This document shows, in pieces, positions 24,423 to 33,771 of a DNA stretch of 64,000 nucleotides. Both the position numbers and the translations under genes were made by a program. Source of the DNA: JBALVT01 sp045110675 (GTDB taxonomy: Bacteria > Pseudomonadota > Gammaproteobacteria > Pseudomonadales > Halieaceae). The notes beneath the pieces were generated by a model. The model did not search any database, was not told the DNA's origin, and saw nothing but the letters and a program-made list of their open reading frames with translations. Location of the stretch: positions 47,682 through 111,681 of the forward strand of contig JBGCGJ010000008.1 of assembly GCA_045110675.1 (NCBI GenBank). Reading direction: 5' to 3'. The first letter of the stretch is position 1; each line of letters starts with the position of its first letter.

Positions 24423-26132
24423 GTGAACTGGAAACTGGTGTTGGCGATACTGGCAACTCTTTCGGTAGGGTTCCTGTTGTTGTTCAAAATGGCTACGAGG
24501 CTTCCTCCGGTGCCTGCACATCAGGTGTTTTTTAATGGTGAGGTGATCACCATGGACAGCGCCAATCGTATTGTTGAAGCCATTGCCGTTCGCGACGATC
24601 GCATAGAAGCTCTGGGCACCAGCGAGGAGATGTTGGCGCTGGTGGGTGACCGCACGACGGTCATCGATCTACGCGGTCGCACTCTGATGCCGGGTTTCAT
24701 CGATGCTCACGGGCACTTTCCTGGGTCGGCTCTCACCGAGGTTGCAGCAGATTTGAGCAGCCCGCCCGTGGGCAACAAGCTCACGGTTGCCGATGTGCTA
24801 GAGGCACTTCGAGAGCAGGCCGAGCAAAAGGCGCCCGGTGAGTGGGTGCAGGGTTTTGGTTACGACGACACTCTGTTAAAGGAAATGCGACACCTGACTC
24901 GCGCAGAGCTCGACGGTGTTTCCACCGATCACCCTATCGCCGCCATGCACGTCTCCGGCCATATGTTGGTGGCCAATTCTCTCGCTTTGGAGAGGGCAGG
25001 CATCGACGCTTCCACACCGAATCCCGTGGGCGGGGTGATTGGTCGTCGTTCGGGATCGCAAGAGCCGAATGGCCTGCTTGAGGAAACGGCTAGAATTCCC
25101 ATCATGAATATGATCCAGGATGTGGGACTATTGGATAGCTACGCGCTGATGAAGACAGCTGTCAGACAGTACGCTGAAGTCGGTGTCACCACGGCGCAAT
25201 CCGGTGGTACTAGTGTGCCGCTGGCGCAGGGATTGGCTCTGTTCAGTTCACTGGGAGTGATTCCCCAGCGGCTGGTTATTTTCCCCTTTGAAGATCAGTT
25301 CGGCGATATGTTGTTAAATGGCGACTACGACCCGGACAATTACACGCGCGACAGGGTTGCGATGGGTCCGGTCAAAATCGTCGCCGACGGCAGTATTCAA
25401 GGATACACGGGGTATCTGAGCAAACCCTACCATGTGCCTTATAAAGGAGATGCCGATTATCGGGGCTATCCGGCAGTACCTCGTCAGGACTTGTTTGATA
25501 AAGTTCTGGCCTTGCACACAGCGGGCTATCAACTTGCCATCCACACCAACGGTGATCAATCGGTGGAGGATGCACTGGACGCTTTCGAAGCTGCCCAATC
25601 AGCCAATCCGGTGGCCGACCCAAGGTTGATATTGATTCACGCCCAGATGGCACGAGAAGATCAAATAGCTCGAATGAAAAGTTTGGGCGTAACGCCTAGC
25701 TTTTTCTCGGCGCATACCTATTATTGGGGAGACCGGCACCGCGATATTTTTATGGGGCCGGAACGCGCTGCAGTTATGAGTCCTGCCAAGTGGGCGCAGG
25801 AGTATGGCGTACGTTTTACTTCACATCTCGATACTCCGGTAACCCCTATGTTGCCACTACAGGCCGTTTGGAGCATGGTACATCGGCAGACCCATGCGGG
25901 TGATGTGCTCGGGCCTGAGCAAAGAATCCCTGTTATGGATGCGCTGCGAGCGGTCACCATCGACGCCGCCTGGCAAGTGTTCCAGGAGGGCAACCGAGGC
26001 TCCCTGGAGCCAGGGAAATTTGCAGACCTGATTATTCTTTCGGCGAGTCCACTTGAAAATCCAATGGGCATCCGAGAATTGAAAGTAGAGCAGACTTTGA
26101 TAGGCGGCGCGACCCTCTATCGAAAACAATAA
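24423..26132 (+). CDS. Membrane-anchored amidohydrolase (YtcJ-like)
   Basis: 569 residues starting at GTG, with GGGGAGG 6 bases upstream. An N-terminal transmembrane anchor (LVLAILATLSVGFLLLF) places the catalytic domain on the periplasmic side. The amidohydrolase TIM barrel has the metal motif IDAHGHFPGS near residue 93, HTNGDQSVEDALDAF and LILIHAQM, ending in GSLEPGKFADLIILSASP. This matches the YtcJ/exoenzyme-like group of hydrolases acting on amide, formamide or related bonds; the substrate is unknown. It lies between the acyl-CoA dehydrogenase pair and a PQQ dehydrogenase in one operon-like run. Confidence 0.88.
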   Translation: MNWKLVLAILATLSVGFLLLFKMATRLPPVPAHQVFFNGEVITMDSANRIVEAIAVRDDRIEALGTSEEMLALVGDRTTVIDLRGRTLMPGFIDAHGHFPGSALTEVAADLSSPPVGNKLTVADVLEALREQAEQKAPGEWVQGFGYDDTLLKEMRHLTRAELDGVSTDHPIAAMHVSGHMLVANSLALERAGIDASTPNPVGGVIGRRSGSQEPNGLLEETARIPIMNMIQDVGLLDSYALMKTAVRQYAEVGVTTAQSGGTSVPLAQGLALFSSLGVIPQRLVIFPFEDQFGDMLLNGDYDPDNYTRDRVAMGPVKIVADGSIQGYTGYLSKPYHVPYKGDADYRGYPAVPRQDLFDKVLALHTAGYQLAIHTNGDQSVEDALDAFEAAQSANPVADPRLILIHAQMAREDQIARMKSLGVTPSFFSAHTYYWGDRHRDIFMGPERAAVMSPAKWAQEYGVRFTSHLDTPVTPMLPLQAVWSMVHRQTHAGDVLGPEQRIPVMDALRAVTIDAAWQVFQEGNRGSLEPGKFADLIILSASPLENPMGIRELKVEQTLIGGATLYRKQ

Positions 26133-26152
26133 CATTTAAAGAGGTTCCACTT

Positions 26153-28246
26153 ATGAAGCGTATTTTCCTCCTCATGCTTTGCACCACAATACTGTGGGCC
26201 TGCGCTCACAAAGAGCAGACATCCCCGAGCCCATCGGCTGCGACAACTGATAAGTCAGATGTGGATTGGCTTAAACACGGGCTGACCGATGCCGAAGGTC
26301 GGTTTAGCGAATTGGCGGATATCAATACTGTAAACATTGGGGAATTGGGTCTCGCCTGGTCTTTTGATTTTCCCACTAACCGGGGTATGGAGTCTTCGCC
26401 TCTGGTTAGCGACGGGGTTATTTACAGCACCAGTTCGTGGTCCATGGTTTTCGCACACGATGCGATCAGCGGTGAGTTGCTGTGGTTTTACGATCCGGAA
26501 GTACCCCGTGAGTGGGCGGTGCATACCTGTTGCGATGTTGTGAATCGAGGCGTCGCCCTGGATGAGGGGCGTCTGGTTTTCGGCACCCTGGACGGGCGGC
26601 TGGTGTCACTCGATGCCGCAACCGGGAAATTGCGCTGGGAAGTTCAGACCACCGATAAAACCCTGCCTTATTCGATCACCGGTGCACCCAGAATCGTTAA
26701 GGGGATGGCCATCATTGGTAACGGCGGCGGCGAGTTCGGTGTTCGAGGGTATATAACTGCTTACGATGTCGACTCCGGTGATCAGCTCTGGCGCTTTTAT
26801 ACTGTCCCCGGGAATCCTGATGAGCCCGTCGAATCTCCAGCCATGGCCGAGGCAATGAAAACCTGGGGCGGTGGACCCTGGTGGGAAATCGGCGGCGGGG
26901 GTACTGTTTGGGACTCCATGGCATTCGATGCCGAATTGAATTTGTTGTATATCGGTGTCGGTAATGGCTCTCCCTGGAACCGGGAAATTCGCAGCCCCGA
27001 CGGCGGCGATAATTTGTACCTTTCTAGCATCGTCGCGCTCAATCCCGACGATGGCAGTTATGTGTGGCACTACCAAACCACACCGGGAGACAGCTGGGAT
27101 TATACCGCCACCCAACACATGATTCTGGCTGAGCTGGAGATATCAGGTGCCACTCGCAAAGTGATTATGCAGGCGCCAAAAAATGGTTTCTTCTACGTCA
27201 TCGATAGGGAAACTGGCGAGTTCATCTCTGCTCAAGCCTACGCGAATGTCACCTGGGCCAGCCATGTTGACCCTGAAACCGGGCGGCCAGTCGAGACAGA
27301 GGGTGCGCGCTATGAAAATGAACCTGCGCCTACTTTCCCATCTCCCTATGGCGCACATAATTGGCACCCCATGAGTTACAACCCCAATGCCGGATTGGTG
27401 TATATCCCAGTGCAGGAGGTCCCCCACGTTTATGCCCAGGATGAGGATTTCAAGCATCGTCCCGGCTACTGGAATACCGGGACCAATCCGCTTCCTGCAC
27501 TACTTCCCGATGAGCCCGTTGCTCGCCAGCAAGTAATCGATTCTGTCGAAGGATTTATCTCGGCCTGGGATCCGGTGAGTCAGAAAGAACGGTGGCGGTT
27601 TAATCACGAAGACCCCTGGAATGGTGGCATGCTTTCCACAGCGGGTAATCTGTTGTTTCAGGGTAACGCCGAAGGACAACTGGTTGCCTATACCGCGGAT
27701 AAGGGTGAACCGCTGTGGCACTTTGATGCCCAGACAGGCATCGTCGCTCCACCGGTTACGTTTCGCAAAAACGGGGAGCAGTACATTGCCGTTGTCGCCG
27801 GCTGGGGCGGAACTTTTGCCCTGACTTCCGGTGATGATGACAACAGTGGTCCCAGACCCAATCACAGCCGTTTGTTAGTGTTCAAATTGGGCGCTGATGG
27901 CGAGTTGCCTGCCGCGCCACCGCAGAGAACTAGGTTGGCGTTCACGCCTCCTAAGGAAGCGGGTTCTGCGGCGCAAATTGAACAGGGTAACAAACTGTTT
28001 CACCAATATTGCTTTGCCTGTCATGGCGCCGGTGCCGTCGCCGGTGGAACTCCGCCGGACTTGCGAGCGATGAGCGATGAAACGCGAACCATGTGGGACG
28101 CCATTGTGCTCGGTGGAATGCACTGGCAAAACGGCATGGTGGGTTTCGGGGGTGAGTTGAGCAAAACCGATTCCGAAAATATTCTTCTCTTTGTGAATGA
28201 GCGTGCACGCTTCGCCATGAGCCGTGCTCAGAGTGCTAATCAATAA
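26153..28246 (+). CDS. PQQ-dependent quinohaemoprotein alcohol dehydrogenase
   Basis: 697 residues. The N-terminal signal peptide (FLLMLCTTILWAC) may be a lipobox, so the enzyme is periplasmic. The eight-bladed PQQ propeller fills residues ~40-590. The vicinal cysteine pair HTCCDVVNRG (about 125) caps PQQ in known enzymes, and SWDYTATQHM carries the catalytic Asp region. A C-terminal cytochrome c domain has CFACHGAG at about 620. It oxidises an alcohol or aldehyde and passes electrons to its own haem and on to the respiratory chain. It is preceded by the amidohydrolase at 20 bp. Substrate not determinable; PQQ synthesis genes are not in view. Confidence 0.92.
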   Translation: MKRIFLLMLCTTILWACAHKEQTSPSPSAATTDKSDVDWLKHGLTDAEGRFSELADINTVNIGELGLAWSFDFPTNRGMESSPLVSDGVIYSTSSWSMVFAHDAISGELLWFYDPEVPREWAVHTCCDVVNRGVALDEGRLVFGTLDGRLVSLDAATGKLRWEVQTTDKTLPYSITGAPRIVKGMAIIGNGGGEFGVRGYITAYDVDSGDQLWRFYTVPGNPDEPVESPAMAEAMKTWGGGPWWEIGGGGTVWDSMAFDAELNLLYIGVGNGSPWNREIRSPDGGDNLYLSSIVALNPDDGSYVWHYQTTPGDSWDYTATQHMILAELEISGATRKVIMQAPKNGFFYVIDRETGEFISAQAYANVTWASHVDPETGRPVETEGARYENEPAPTFPSPYGAHNWHPMSYNPNAGLVYIPVQEVPHVYAQDEDFKHRPGYWNTGTNPLPALLPDEPVARQQVIDSVEGFISAWDPVSQKERWRFNHEDPWNGGMLSTAGNLLFQGNAEGQLVAYTADKGEPLWHFDAQTGIVAPPVTFRKNGEQYIAVVAGWGGTFALTSGDDDNSGPRPNHSRLLVFKLGADGELPAAPPQRTRLAFTPPKEAGSAAQIEQGNKLFHQYCFACHGAGAVAGGTPPDLRAMSDETRTMWDAIVLGGMHWQNGMVGFGGELSKTDSENILLFVNERARFAMSRAQSANQ

Positions 28247-28431
28247 ATCGAGCAATAATTAACCACAAGGTTCAAGTTGCTGAAATGGGTGAAGTTTTAT
28301 CGCCCATTTCGGCTGCTATTTGCTCCCTCGCATAGACACTAGCCGTACATTCGGATATAAATAGACAAACGGCCAACAGGGAAGTTATGGCTTGACTGAC
28401 AACCGCTCGAACAGGAATTAAGCAGCAGTTT

Positions 28432-30360
28432 ATGTATCGCTATAGTGCCGACAACGCCATAACGTACACATCTGAAGATTTCGTACTCTTCAAAGAATCT
28501 CCCTTCGCTAGCTGGATGGAACGACTGTCCCTCGAAAACCCCGACCACGGAATTTTACCCCAAGCGGGAAGTGAAGCCCCCACTGATACCATAGAGTCCC
28601 AGGATGACCTGGCTGATACCTTGCGCGCCGAAGGCAAAGATGTCGTGCTCGTCAGCTGGGAGCGAGACGAGGCCGCTCGCAGAACTGCCACCCTCGACGC
28701 CATGCGCATTGGTGCCGACTTTATTGTTAACGCGCAGTTGGCGGTTGGACCCTTGTCGGGCGCCGCCAATTTGTTGATGCGCACCAGTGGTTATTCGCAA
28801 TTTGGAAATTACCTGTATGTGCCCTGCAACACTCAGCGCCATGCCAATTCTCACGCGGCACTGCGGTTGTGTTTTTTGGCAGATTTGCTGCACAGCATAC
28901 AGGGTCAATTATCTCCGCAGATGCTAATTATCCGCGGCGGTTCCGATTTGGTGACGCTGGAAACGGAAGATCATATCTACCATTACCGCGCCGTTAAGCA
29001 TCGCTTCATGACGGCCCAGCAGTCTTTTCGCAAGCACAAAATGCCAGATCCAGCGGAGTCCGCACATTTCGGACGCTGGGCCGAGTGTGCCAATGAAGTA
29101 CTCAAGCAAAGAGCATTGCGAGGGGAGGACTTTGGGGCTCAGACGAATCACGAGAATCCGTCGAATCACGAGCACCAGGAAACTCACACGCAATCGTTTC
29201 AGACTCTGGAACTGGAACCCATGGAAGTGAACGAACCCCCGGTTCACCAGCAGCGCGAATCCGCAGCGTTATCTTCGTCTGCTGAGACTGCTGCCGAGGA
29301 ACAGGAGGCGGTTCAGCATATTGAGCTGGATGTTGAATATGAACCTCAGAGGGTCGCAGCCAGCGCAGGTTCCTACGAGGCCGAGACAGTTAACCCCTAT
29401 TCGCACACGATTGCTGTCGCCGCGCCAATCAATACCGGAACCCTCGCCGAACAAGCGCGTATGCTGAGCACCAACGGCCAGGTTCTTTCGGCGAGCGGCA
29501 CGGATAACGATACGCTGGAAAATCTTTCTTTCATCGGCAGTAGCTCGCTGGTTCCGACCATAGGTCAAAAGAGTCAGCGATCATCCAGATCTACCTCTGC
29601 GTCCACACCGAAAACAAGCCGGGCAAAGAGAGAAAACTCCGCAGCATCGGTCGAGAAAGAATTCAAGTCATCACCCAAAATCGCGGCGTCAGAGCGCGAG
29701 CCAAGATCTTTGGATCCCACCAGAGCAGCGCCCCCTCCGAGTCTCAGAAACCCGGAAGATGTGGCCCGAACCGTCGTAGCGACCCCGATCCCCCCGACGG
29801 TTGATTTCGAGAAGTTGGTTTATGAAAAAGCCGAGCCGTTGCTGGAGAATCGCCCGGTGATGGAGAAAACGCATCCACTGGACAGCGCTGGATTTCAGAG
29901 CGCGAAGAAGTCTTTGGTTGATCTGGACGCTGCGGCCGAATCGGTGTCCAGCGAAGACGCACCGCTGCCTGGTCTAGCGGGTTTTGCACCGTTGTCGGAT
30001 TCACTGGATTTGCCTGACGCACCCGATTTGCCCATTTCACTTGATGCCGTCGAACCATCATCTGCTGTTGAGATACCTGCTCCTGAGGTTCTCATTACCG
30101 AAGCGACAATTCCCGAGGTAGTGGCTCCTGAAGCGGCGGCTCCCGAAGCGGCTGCTCCCGAAGCGGCGGCTCCCGAAGCGGCGGCTCCCGAAGCTAATTA
30201 CGATACCATCGAGCGCTCAATGCTGGATGATAGAGCTCAGTACAGTGAAATTTTCGCCGATAGCGATGACTTTTTGGGGCGGCCGAAAACGAACAAATTC
30301 ACCAGCAGTCTTAACACCTCAGATGACTCCCTGTTGGGTAACCCTGAGACTGAACGCTAG
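28432..30360 (+). CDS. Degenerate RecB/TM0106-like nuclease-fold protein with long disordered tail
   Basis: 642 residues. The first ~240 resemble the N-terminal part of TM0106/COG2251-type RecB-family nucleases: SEDFVLFKESPFASWMERL, then VSWERDEAARRTATLDAMRIGADFIV and LSGAANLLMRTSGYSQFGNYLYV, followed by LRLCFLADLLHSIQGQL. In active relatives the loops carry GRADFL and V-x-D-T-K catalytic residues. Here these read GAANLL and VPCNTQ, so it is probably inactive. Residues ~245-642 are low-complexity, acidic and Ser/Pro/Ala-rich, with an EAAAP tandem run near 567. It has no helicase or RNase H domain. The stop overlaps the convergent thioesterase gene by 4 bp. Function unknown, possibly a binding scaffold. 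Confidence 0.6.
   Translation: MYRYSADNAITYTSEDFVLFKESPFASWMERLSLENPDHGILPQAGSEAPTDTIESQDDLADTLRAEGKDVVLVSWERDEAARRTATLDAMRIGADFIVNAQLAVGPLSGAANLLMRTSGYSQFGNYLYVPCNTQRHANSHAALRLCFLADLLHSIQGQLSPQMLIIRGGSDLVTLETEDHIYHYRAVKHRFMTAQQSFRKHKMPDPAESAHFGRWAECANEVLKQRALRGEDFGAQTNHENPSNHEHQETHTQSFQTLELEPMEVNEPPVHQQRESAALSSSAETAAEEQEAVQHIELDVEYEPQRVAASAGSYEAETVNPYSHTIAVAAPINTGTLAEQARMLSTNGQVLSASGTDNDTLENLSFIGSSSLVPTIGQKSQRSSRSTSASTPKTSRAKRENSAASVEKEFKSSPKIAASEREPRSLDPTRAAPPPSLRNPEDVARTVVATPIPPTVDFEKLVYEKAEPLLENRPVMEKTHPLDSAGFQSAKKSLVDLDAAAESVSSEDAPLPGLAGFAPLSDSLDLPDAPDLPISLDAVEPSSAVEIPAPEVLITEATIPEVVAPEAAAPEAAAPEAAAPEAAAPEANYDTIERSMLDDRAQYSEIFADSDDFLGRPKTNKFTSSLNTSDDSLLGNPETER
30130..30195 (+). repeat. 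15-bp in-frame tandem repeat
   Basis: Four complete copies of GAAGCGGCGGCTCCC (one with a T substitution) plus a partial fifth, encoding E-A-A-A-P units in the tail of the RecB-like protein. Because the unit is a multiple of three, gain or loss changes tail length without a frameshift. It is prone to slippage, so strains may differ. Confidence 0.8.
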
Positions 30361-31049
30361 CCGTCGTCCTTAGCTTTTTCTCGATACAAGGCAAAGTTTG
30401 GTCTTATAAACAGCCCCTCGCACGTTGCAGTCGTCACCCCGTTATTCATGATCTTTCCTATAACACGGGTTTTTCTGTTGCCCAAAACTTCCACGTCCGC
30501 CTCCAGGTCCAGGTCGGTATTTAAAGGCGTTGGCCGCAGGTAGCGCATGGTCAGGGTACCGGTCATTCCAGGATTTTTTCCCACCAGCTGCGCCATCCCC
30601 AGAAACTGATCAAATATCGCCGCGACGTGACCACCGTGAATGTGCCCGGGTGGACCCTCATAAGCGTAGCCGCAGTTAACAGTGCCGTAGGCTTTATCAC
30701 CCTCTAGCCACATATTCAGGCCGGGAGACAACGGGTTGCTCCAGCCTCCAACACCATTCAGCTCGTGGTTAATCTCTCCGTGATCACCGTGATTGCCATC
30801 TTTAAGAAATGCCATCAAACCGTAGAGTCGCTGCGACTTGGCAAATTCTTCTGCCTGATCTTCCAGCTTTTGTGCAATGTCATGTAACTCGCTGGTAGGA
30901 GGGGTGCTTGTGATCAGCACATCGGTCAATTGCCGAATGGCTTGAGCCACTCTGCGCTTCGCCTCCCAGTGATCTGAAAAGGGAGGTGATATTTCTTTAC
31001 TCGCAAAGGGATTGGTCACCGATCCCGAGTCAGTAGGCCCTTGTTGCAT
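30357..31049 (-). CDS. PaaI-family hotdog thioesterase
   Basis: 230 residues. The C-terminal ~120 residues are a hotdog thioesterase: NCGYAYEGPPGHIHGGHVAAIFDQFLGMAQ (the HGG loop with the catalytic Asp region) and TLTMRYLRPTPLNTDLDLEADVE. An N-terminal ~100-residue extension of helices (RRVAQAIRQLTDVLI) is longer than in the simplest PaaI proteins but is common in actinobacterial and marine homologues. It hydrolyses acyl-CoA thioesters. It is the last of four minus-strand genes (MBL hydrolase, 110-residue protein, epoxide hydrolase, thioesterase). Confidence 0.88.
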   Translation of the reverse strand: MQQGPTDSGSVTNPFASKEISPPFSDHWEAKRRVAQAIRQLTDVLITSTPPTSELHDIAQKLEDQAEEFAKSQRLYGLMAFLKDGNHGDHGEINHELNGVGGWSNPLSPGLNMWLEGDKAYGTVNCGYAYEGPPGHIHGGHVAAIFDQFLGMAQLVGKNPGMTGTLTMRYLRPTPLNTDLDLEADVEVLGNRKTRVIGKIMNNGVTTATCEGLFIRPNFALYREKAKDDG

Positions 31050-31105
31050 CTCGCTTCCTTTGGGTGGTTAAACCGATGTTTAGAATCGACGGTTACACTT
31101 GATGA

Positions 31106-32260
31106 CTAAGCTCGCAGAGATTTAAACGCTGTGCGCAATTCCTGGATGAAGACATCCGGCTGCTCAAAAGCGGCAAAATGCCCGCCGCTGTGCATATCGT
31201 TCCAGTGAATTATGTTGCTGAACCGTTTTTCTGCCCACCGGCGGCTGCAGCGAAAAATTTCTTTCGGGAAGATGGAGCAGGCGACCGGCATATCGATGGG
31301 GTCTAAATTCATTTGGGCGAAGCTCTCCCAGTAAAGCCTCGCTGAACTTGCCGAGGTATTGTTTAACCAATACATCATGACGTTGTCTAATAGCTCATCT
31401 TTGGACAGTACGTTTTCCGGGTGTTTACCACTGTCGTTTTCGCAGTCAGTCCAGGCGTAAAACTTCTCGACTATCCAGGCCATTTGTCCAACGGGAGAAT
31501 CGGCCAAACCGTATCCGAGGGTTTGGGGGCGGGTGGACTGCTGCTTTGAATATCCCGAGTCCCAGTCTGAGTAATAGCTAACCGCCTCCAGCGCAGATTG
31601 TTCGAGCTCAGTGAGGTCGTCCATGGTTTCCGGATCTGGAGCGACAATGGGCATATTAATATGAATGCCAGCGCAGTGCTCAGTTTGAGTTTGGCCCATG
31701 CTCTGGGTGATCATACTGCCCCAATCGCCTCCTTGAGCTACGTAGCGGTCATATCCCAGGCTGGCCATTAATTGCCCCCACATATGGCCAATCTTATCCA
31801 CCGAAGTTCCTGGTTTGCTCGGCTTTCCTGAAAATCCATACCCTGGTAGCGAGGGTGCAACAATGTGAAAAGCATCCTCCGCTTTACCGCCGTATGCGGT
31901 GGGGTCCGCCAGTGCATCAATCACTTTGTGAAATTCCGCGACGGATCCGGGCCATCCGTGGGAAATAATCATCGGCATCGCTTCGGCATGGGGGCTGCGG
32001 CGATGAATGAAATGAATATCGCATCCGTCGATTTCAGTTTTAAAGTTGGGCCAGCTATTCAGTTTTTCTTCGAACTTGCGCCAGTCGTAGTCGGATGCCC
32101 AGTAGCTCGCTAACTCCCTGGCATAGGCGAGGGGCACGCCCTGATTCCAATCGTCGACAGTTTCCGCTTCAGGCCAGCGGGTATTTGCCAGCCGTTGGCG
32201 TAAATCATCCAGCTGCTGTTGCGGTATTTCAATGTGAAAAGGGGAGGGTGTGGTACTCAT
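31106..32260 (-). CDS. Epoxide hydrolase (EHN-type alpha/beta hydrolase)
   Basis: 384 residues. The N-terminal EHN domain starts FHIEIPQQQLDDLRQRLANTRWP. The alpha/beta core has oxyanion motif HGWPG (101-105), nucleophile QGGDWGS with Asp179, and the C-terminal catalytic His in HSGGHFAAFEQP. Asp as nucleophile, rather than Ser, marks a true epoxide hydrolase mechanism. Epoxide substrates range from lipid to aromatic epoxides; the actual one is unknown. It begins 11 bp after the stop of the 110-residue gene and lies 56 bp before the thioesterase gene. Confidence 0.93.
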   Translation of the reverse strand: MSTTPSPFHIEIPQQQLDDLRQRLANTRWPEAETVDDWNQGVPLAYARELASYWASDYDWRKFEEKLNSWPNFKTEIDGCDIHFIHRRSPHAEAMPMIISHGWPGSVAEFHKVIDALADPTAYGGKAEDAFHIVAPSLPGYGFSGKPSKPGTSVDKIGHMWGQLMASLGYDRYVAQGGDWGSMITQSMGQTQTEHCAGIHINMPIVAPDPETMDDLTELEQSALEAVSYYSDWDSGYSKQQSTRPQTLGYGLADSPVGQMAWIVEKFYAWTDCENDSGKHPENVLSKDELLDNVMMYWLNNTSASSARLYWESFAQMNLDPIDMPVACSIFPKEIFRCSRRWAEKRFSNIIHWNDMHSGGHFAAFEQPDVFIQELRTAFKSLRA

Positions 32261-32271
32261 TGCTTCGTCCT

Positions 32272-32604
32272 TTATTCATCAACCCAGACTGTGCGAAGTG
32301 GTTCGCCGAAGTCGTCGTATATGGTTTTGCGTTTGCGGGTATTTTGTTTGCGAGGTTTGTGCGTAGGTTTAGGTTTGATCTTTTCTTTACGGCGGGCTTC
32401 AATGGCGGCGATAACTTCAGGAACATGGGTTCGGGTAACCGTGGGCTCAAGAAACAATCTGCGTGCCGGTGGTGAGTTATCAAGCAAATCCCTTCCACTC
32501 AATCCCGTAGGGATTTCATTGACCCGGCCGCCTTTCTTTTCGAACTGGTTCATTTTGCGTTCGAGGTCGGCGCGGATGTCCGCTTTTGAGGGAAGTTTTT
32601 TCAC
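32272..32604 (-). CDS. Small basic protein of unknown function
   Basis: 110 residues, very rich in Lys and Arg (KPKPTHKPRKQNTRKRK, about 76-92), with an acidic C-terminus ending in DDFGEPLRTVWVDE. There is no signal or membrane helix. The central region (NEIPTGLSGRDLLDNSPPARRLFL) looks structured. The basic middle could bind nucleic acid (speculation). It lies between the epoxide hydrolase and MBL-hydrolase genes with 11- and 72-bp gaps, so it is probably co-transcribed. Not recognised. Confidence 0.55.
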   Translation of the reverse strand: MKKLPSKADIRADLERKMNQFEKKGGRVNEIPTGLSGRDLLDNSPPARRLFLEPTVTRTHVPEVIAAIEARRKEKIKPKPTHKPRKQNTRKRKTIYDDFGEPLRTVWVDE

Positions 32605-32676
32605 AGTAGTTTAAAGGTCGATTAAAAAAGATTTCCTGTTGCCCAAACCCCACAGTATACCCCCACATGGATAGAT

Positions 32677-33642
32677 TTACAGGGCGGACTTCCGATCGAC
32701 GAATCCTGCCAGTTCTGCCATTTGAGTGAACAGTTCCATGATATCGGTTGCGGTATCACTGTGGCTGAATTCGCGGTAGAGACTGTCTACATTTACGGCG
32801 ATACGCTCGGGGTCTGACCAGGAGGAATATTCGCGCAACTCGATGTCTTTTGCCGCTTCAAAGGCGCTCATGCCGGCGTCGTATCGTACTTTTGCCTGGT
32901 ACTTTACGTACTCGAGATACTGACGAACTCTGGCGACGCCAGCCTTGTCGGTTACCGGTCCGTGACCGGGAACAATATGATCCAGGTCCAGCCCCTCAAT
33001 CAGCTGGCAGGCTTTTATCCAGTTGCCAACCGGGCCCTGCCACATCACCGGTGTGCCCTCGATGAACAGGATATCGCCGGTAAAAATGGTTTTGTCTTTG
33101 GGCGAGTGGACTAAAACGTCTCCACGCGTGTGTGCGGGTCCTACTTCAATGAGGTGAAGTGGCTTTTCGCCTACTTTGAGATCAAGCTGGCCCTCAAAGG
33201 TGCGGGTAGGTGGTGTGTGTTTAATGCCTTGAAATTGAAACTGGCCGAAGCAGTGCAAGAAATATTGGCCCACAGAACCCATGTCCCCAGCCATTTCTAC
33301 CAGAGCGGCCATAGCCTCTGGCGGTAGTTCGTCCATTTCCGCCGCTGAGGCGACCGAGGCGATAATCTCCGCGCCCTCTATGAGCTCATTGCCGTGGCAG
33401 TGGTCTCCGTTAGCGTGAGTGTTGACCAGGGTGCCAACATTGGCTGTGCACGGCGCAGCGCTGCGCATGGCCTTGAGCATCTCCCGTGTTAGATTCAGGT
33501 CATAGAGGGTGTCTACCAACAGGGATTCCTCGCCGTCGACGATTAAACCGGCGTTACTCCAGCCCCAGCTGCCATCGGGTGCAAGCCAGGCGTAGGTATC
33601 ATTGGCTAATTCATGGAGGCCTTGTTGGCTTTTCCAGGACAT
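32677..33642 (-). CDS. MBL-fold metallo-hydrolase
   Basis: 321 residues of the metallo-beta-lactamase fold. The metal-binding motif is HANGDHCH (His76, Asp80, His81, His83) after the strand VGTLVNT. Further histidines come from GPAHTRGDVLV and VPGHGPVTD, and the conserved Asp from FTGDILF. It lacks a signal peptide, so it is cytoplasmic. The usual reaction in this class is hydrolysis of a thioester, lactone or ester. It heads the four-gene minus-strand run with the epoxide hydrolase and thioesterase. Confidence 0.9.
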   Translation of the reverse strand: MSWKSQQGLHELANDTYAWLAPDGSWGWSNAGLIVDGEESLLVDTLYDLNLTREMLKAMRSAAPCTANVGTLVNTHANGDHCHGNELIEGAEIIASVASAAEMDELPPEAMAALVEMAGDMGSVGQYFLHCFGQFQFQGIKHTPPTRTFEGQLDLKVGEKPLHLIEVGPAHTRGDVLVHSPKDKTIFTGDILFIEGTPVMWQGPVGNWIKACQLIEGLDLDHIVPGHGPVTDKAGVARVRQYLEYVKYQAKVRYDAGMSAFEAAKDIELREYSSWSDPERIAVNVDSLYREFSHSDTATDIMELFTQMAELAGFVDRKSAL

Positions 33643-33771
33643 ATAGACCTCTTAAGGTGGATTCGACCTGAATCATAGTAAACCGGTTTGCCTGATAATT
33701 CGCCCCCGCGTGTTTTCTAAAGACCCCACATTCTGGTTTAATGCGCCCTTGATATTATAGGGAGCGGCACG

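Noticed and set aside
30130..30195. CRISPR-like repeat array
   Set aside because: The repeats are contiguous 15-bp units without spacers and in frame within a gene.
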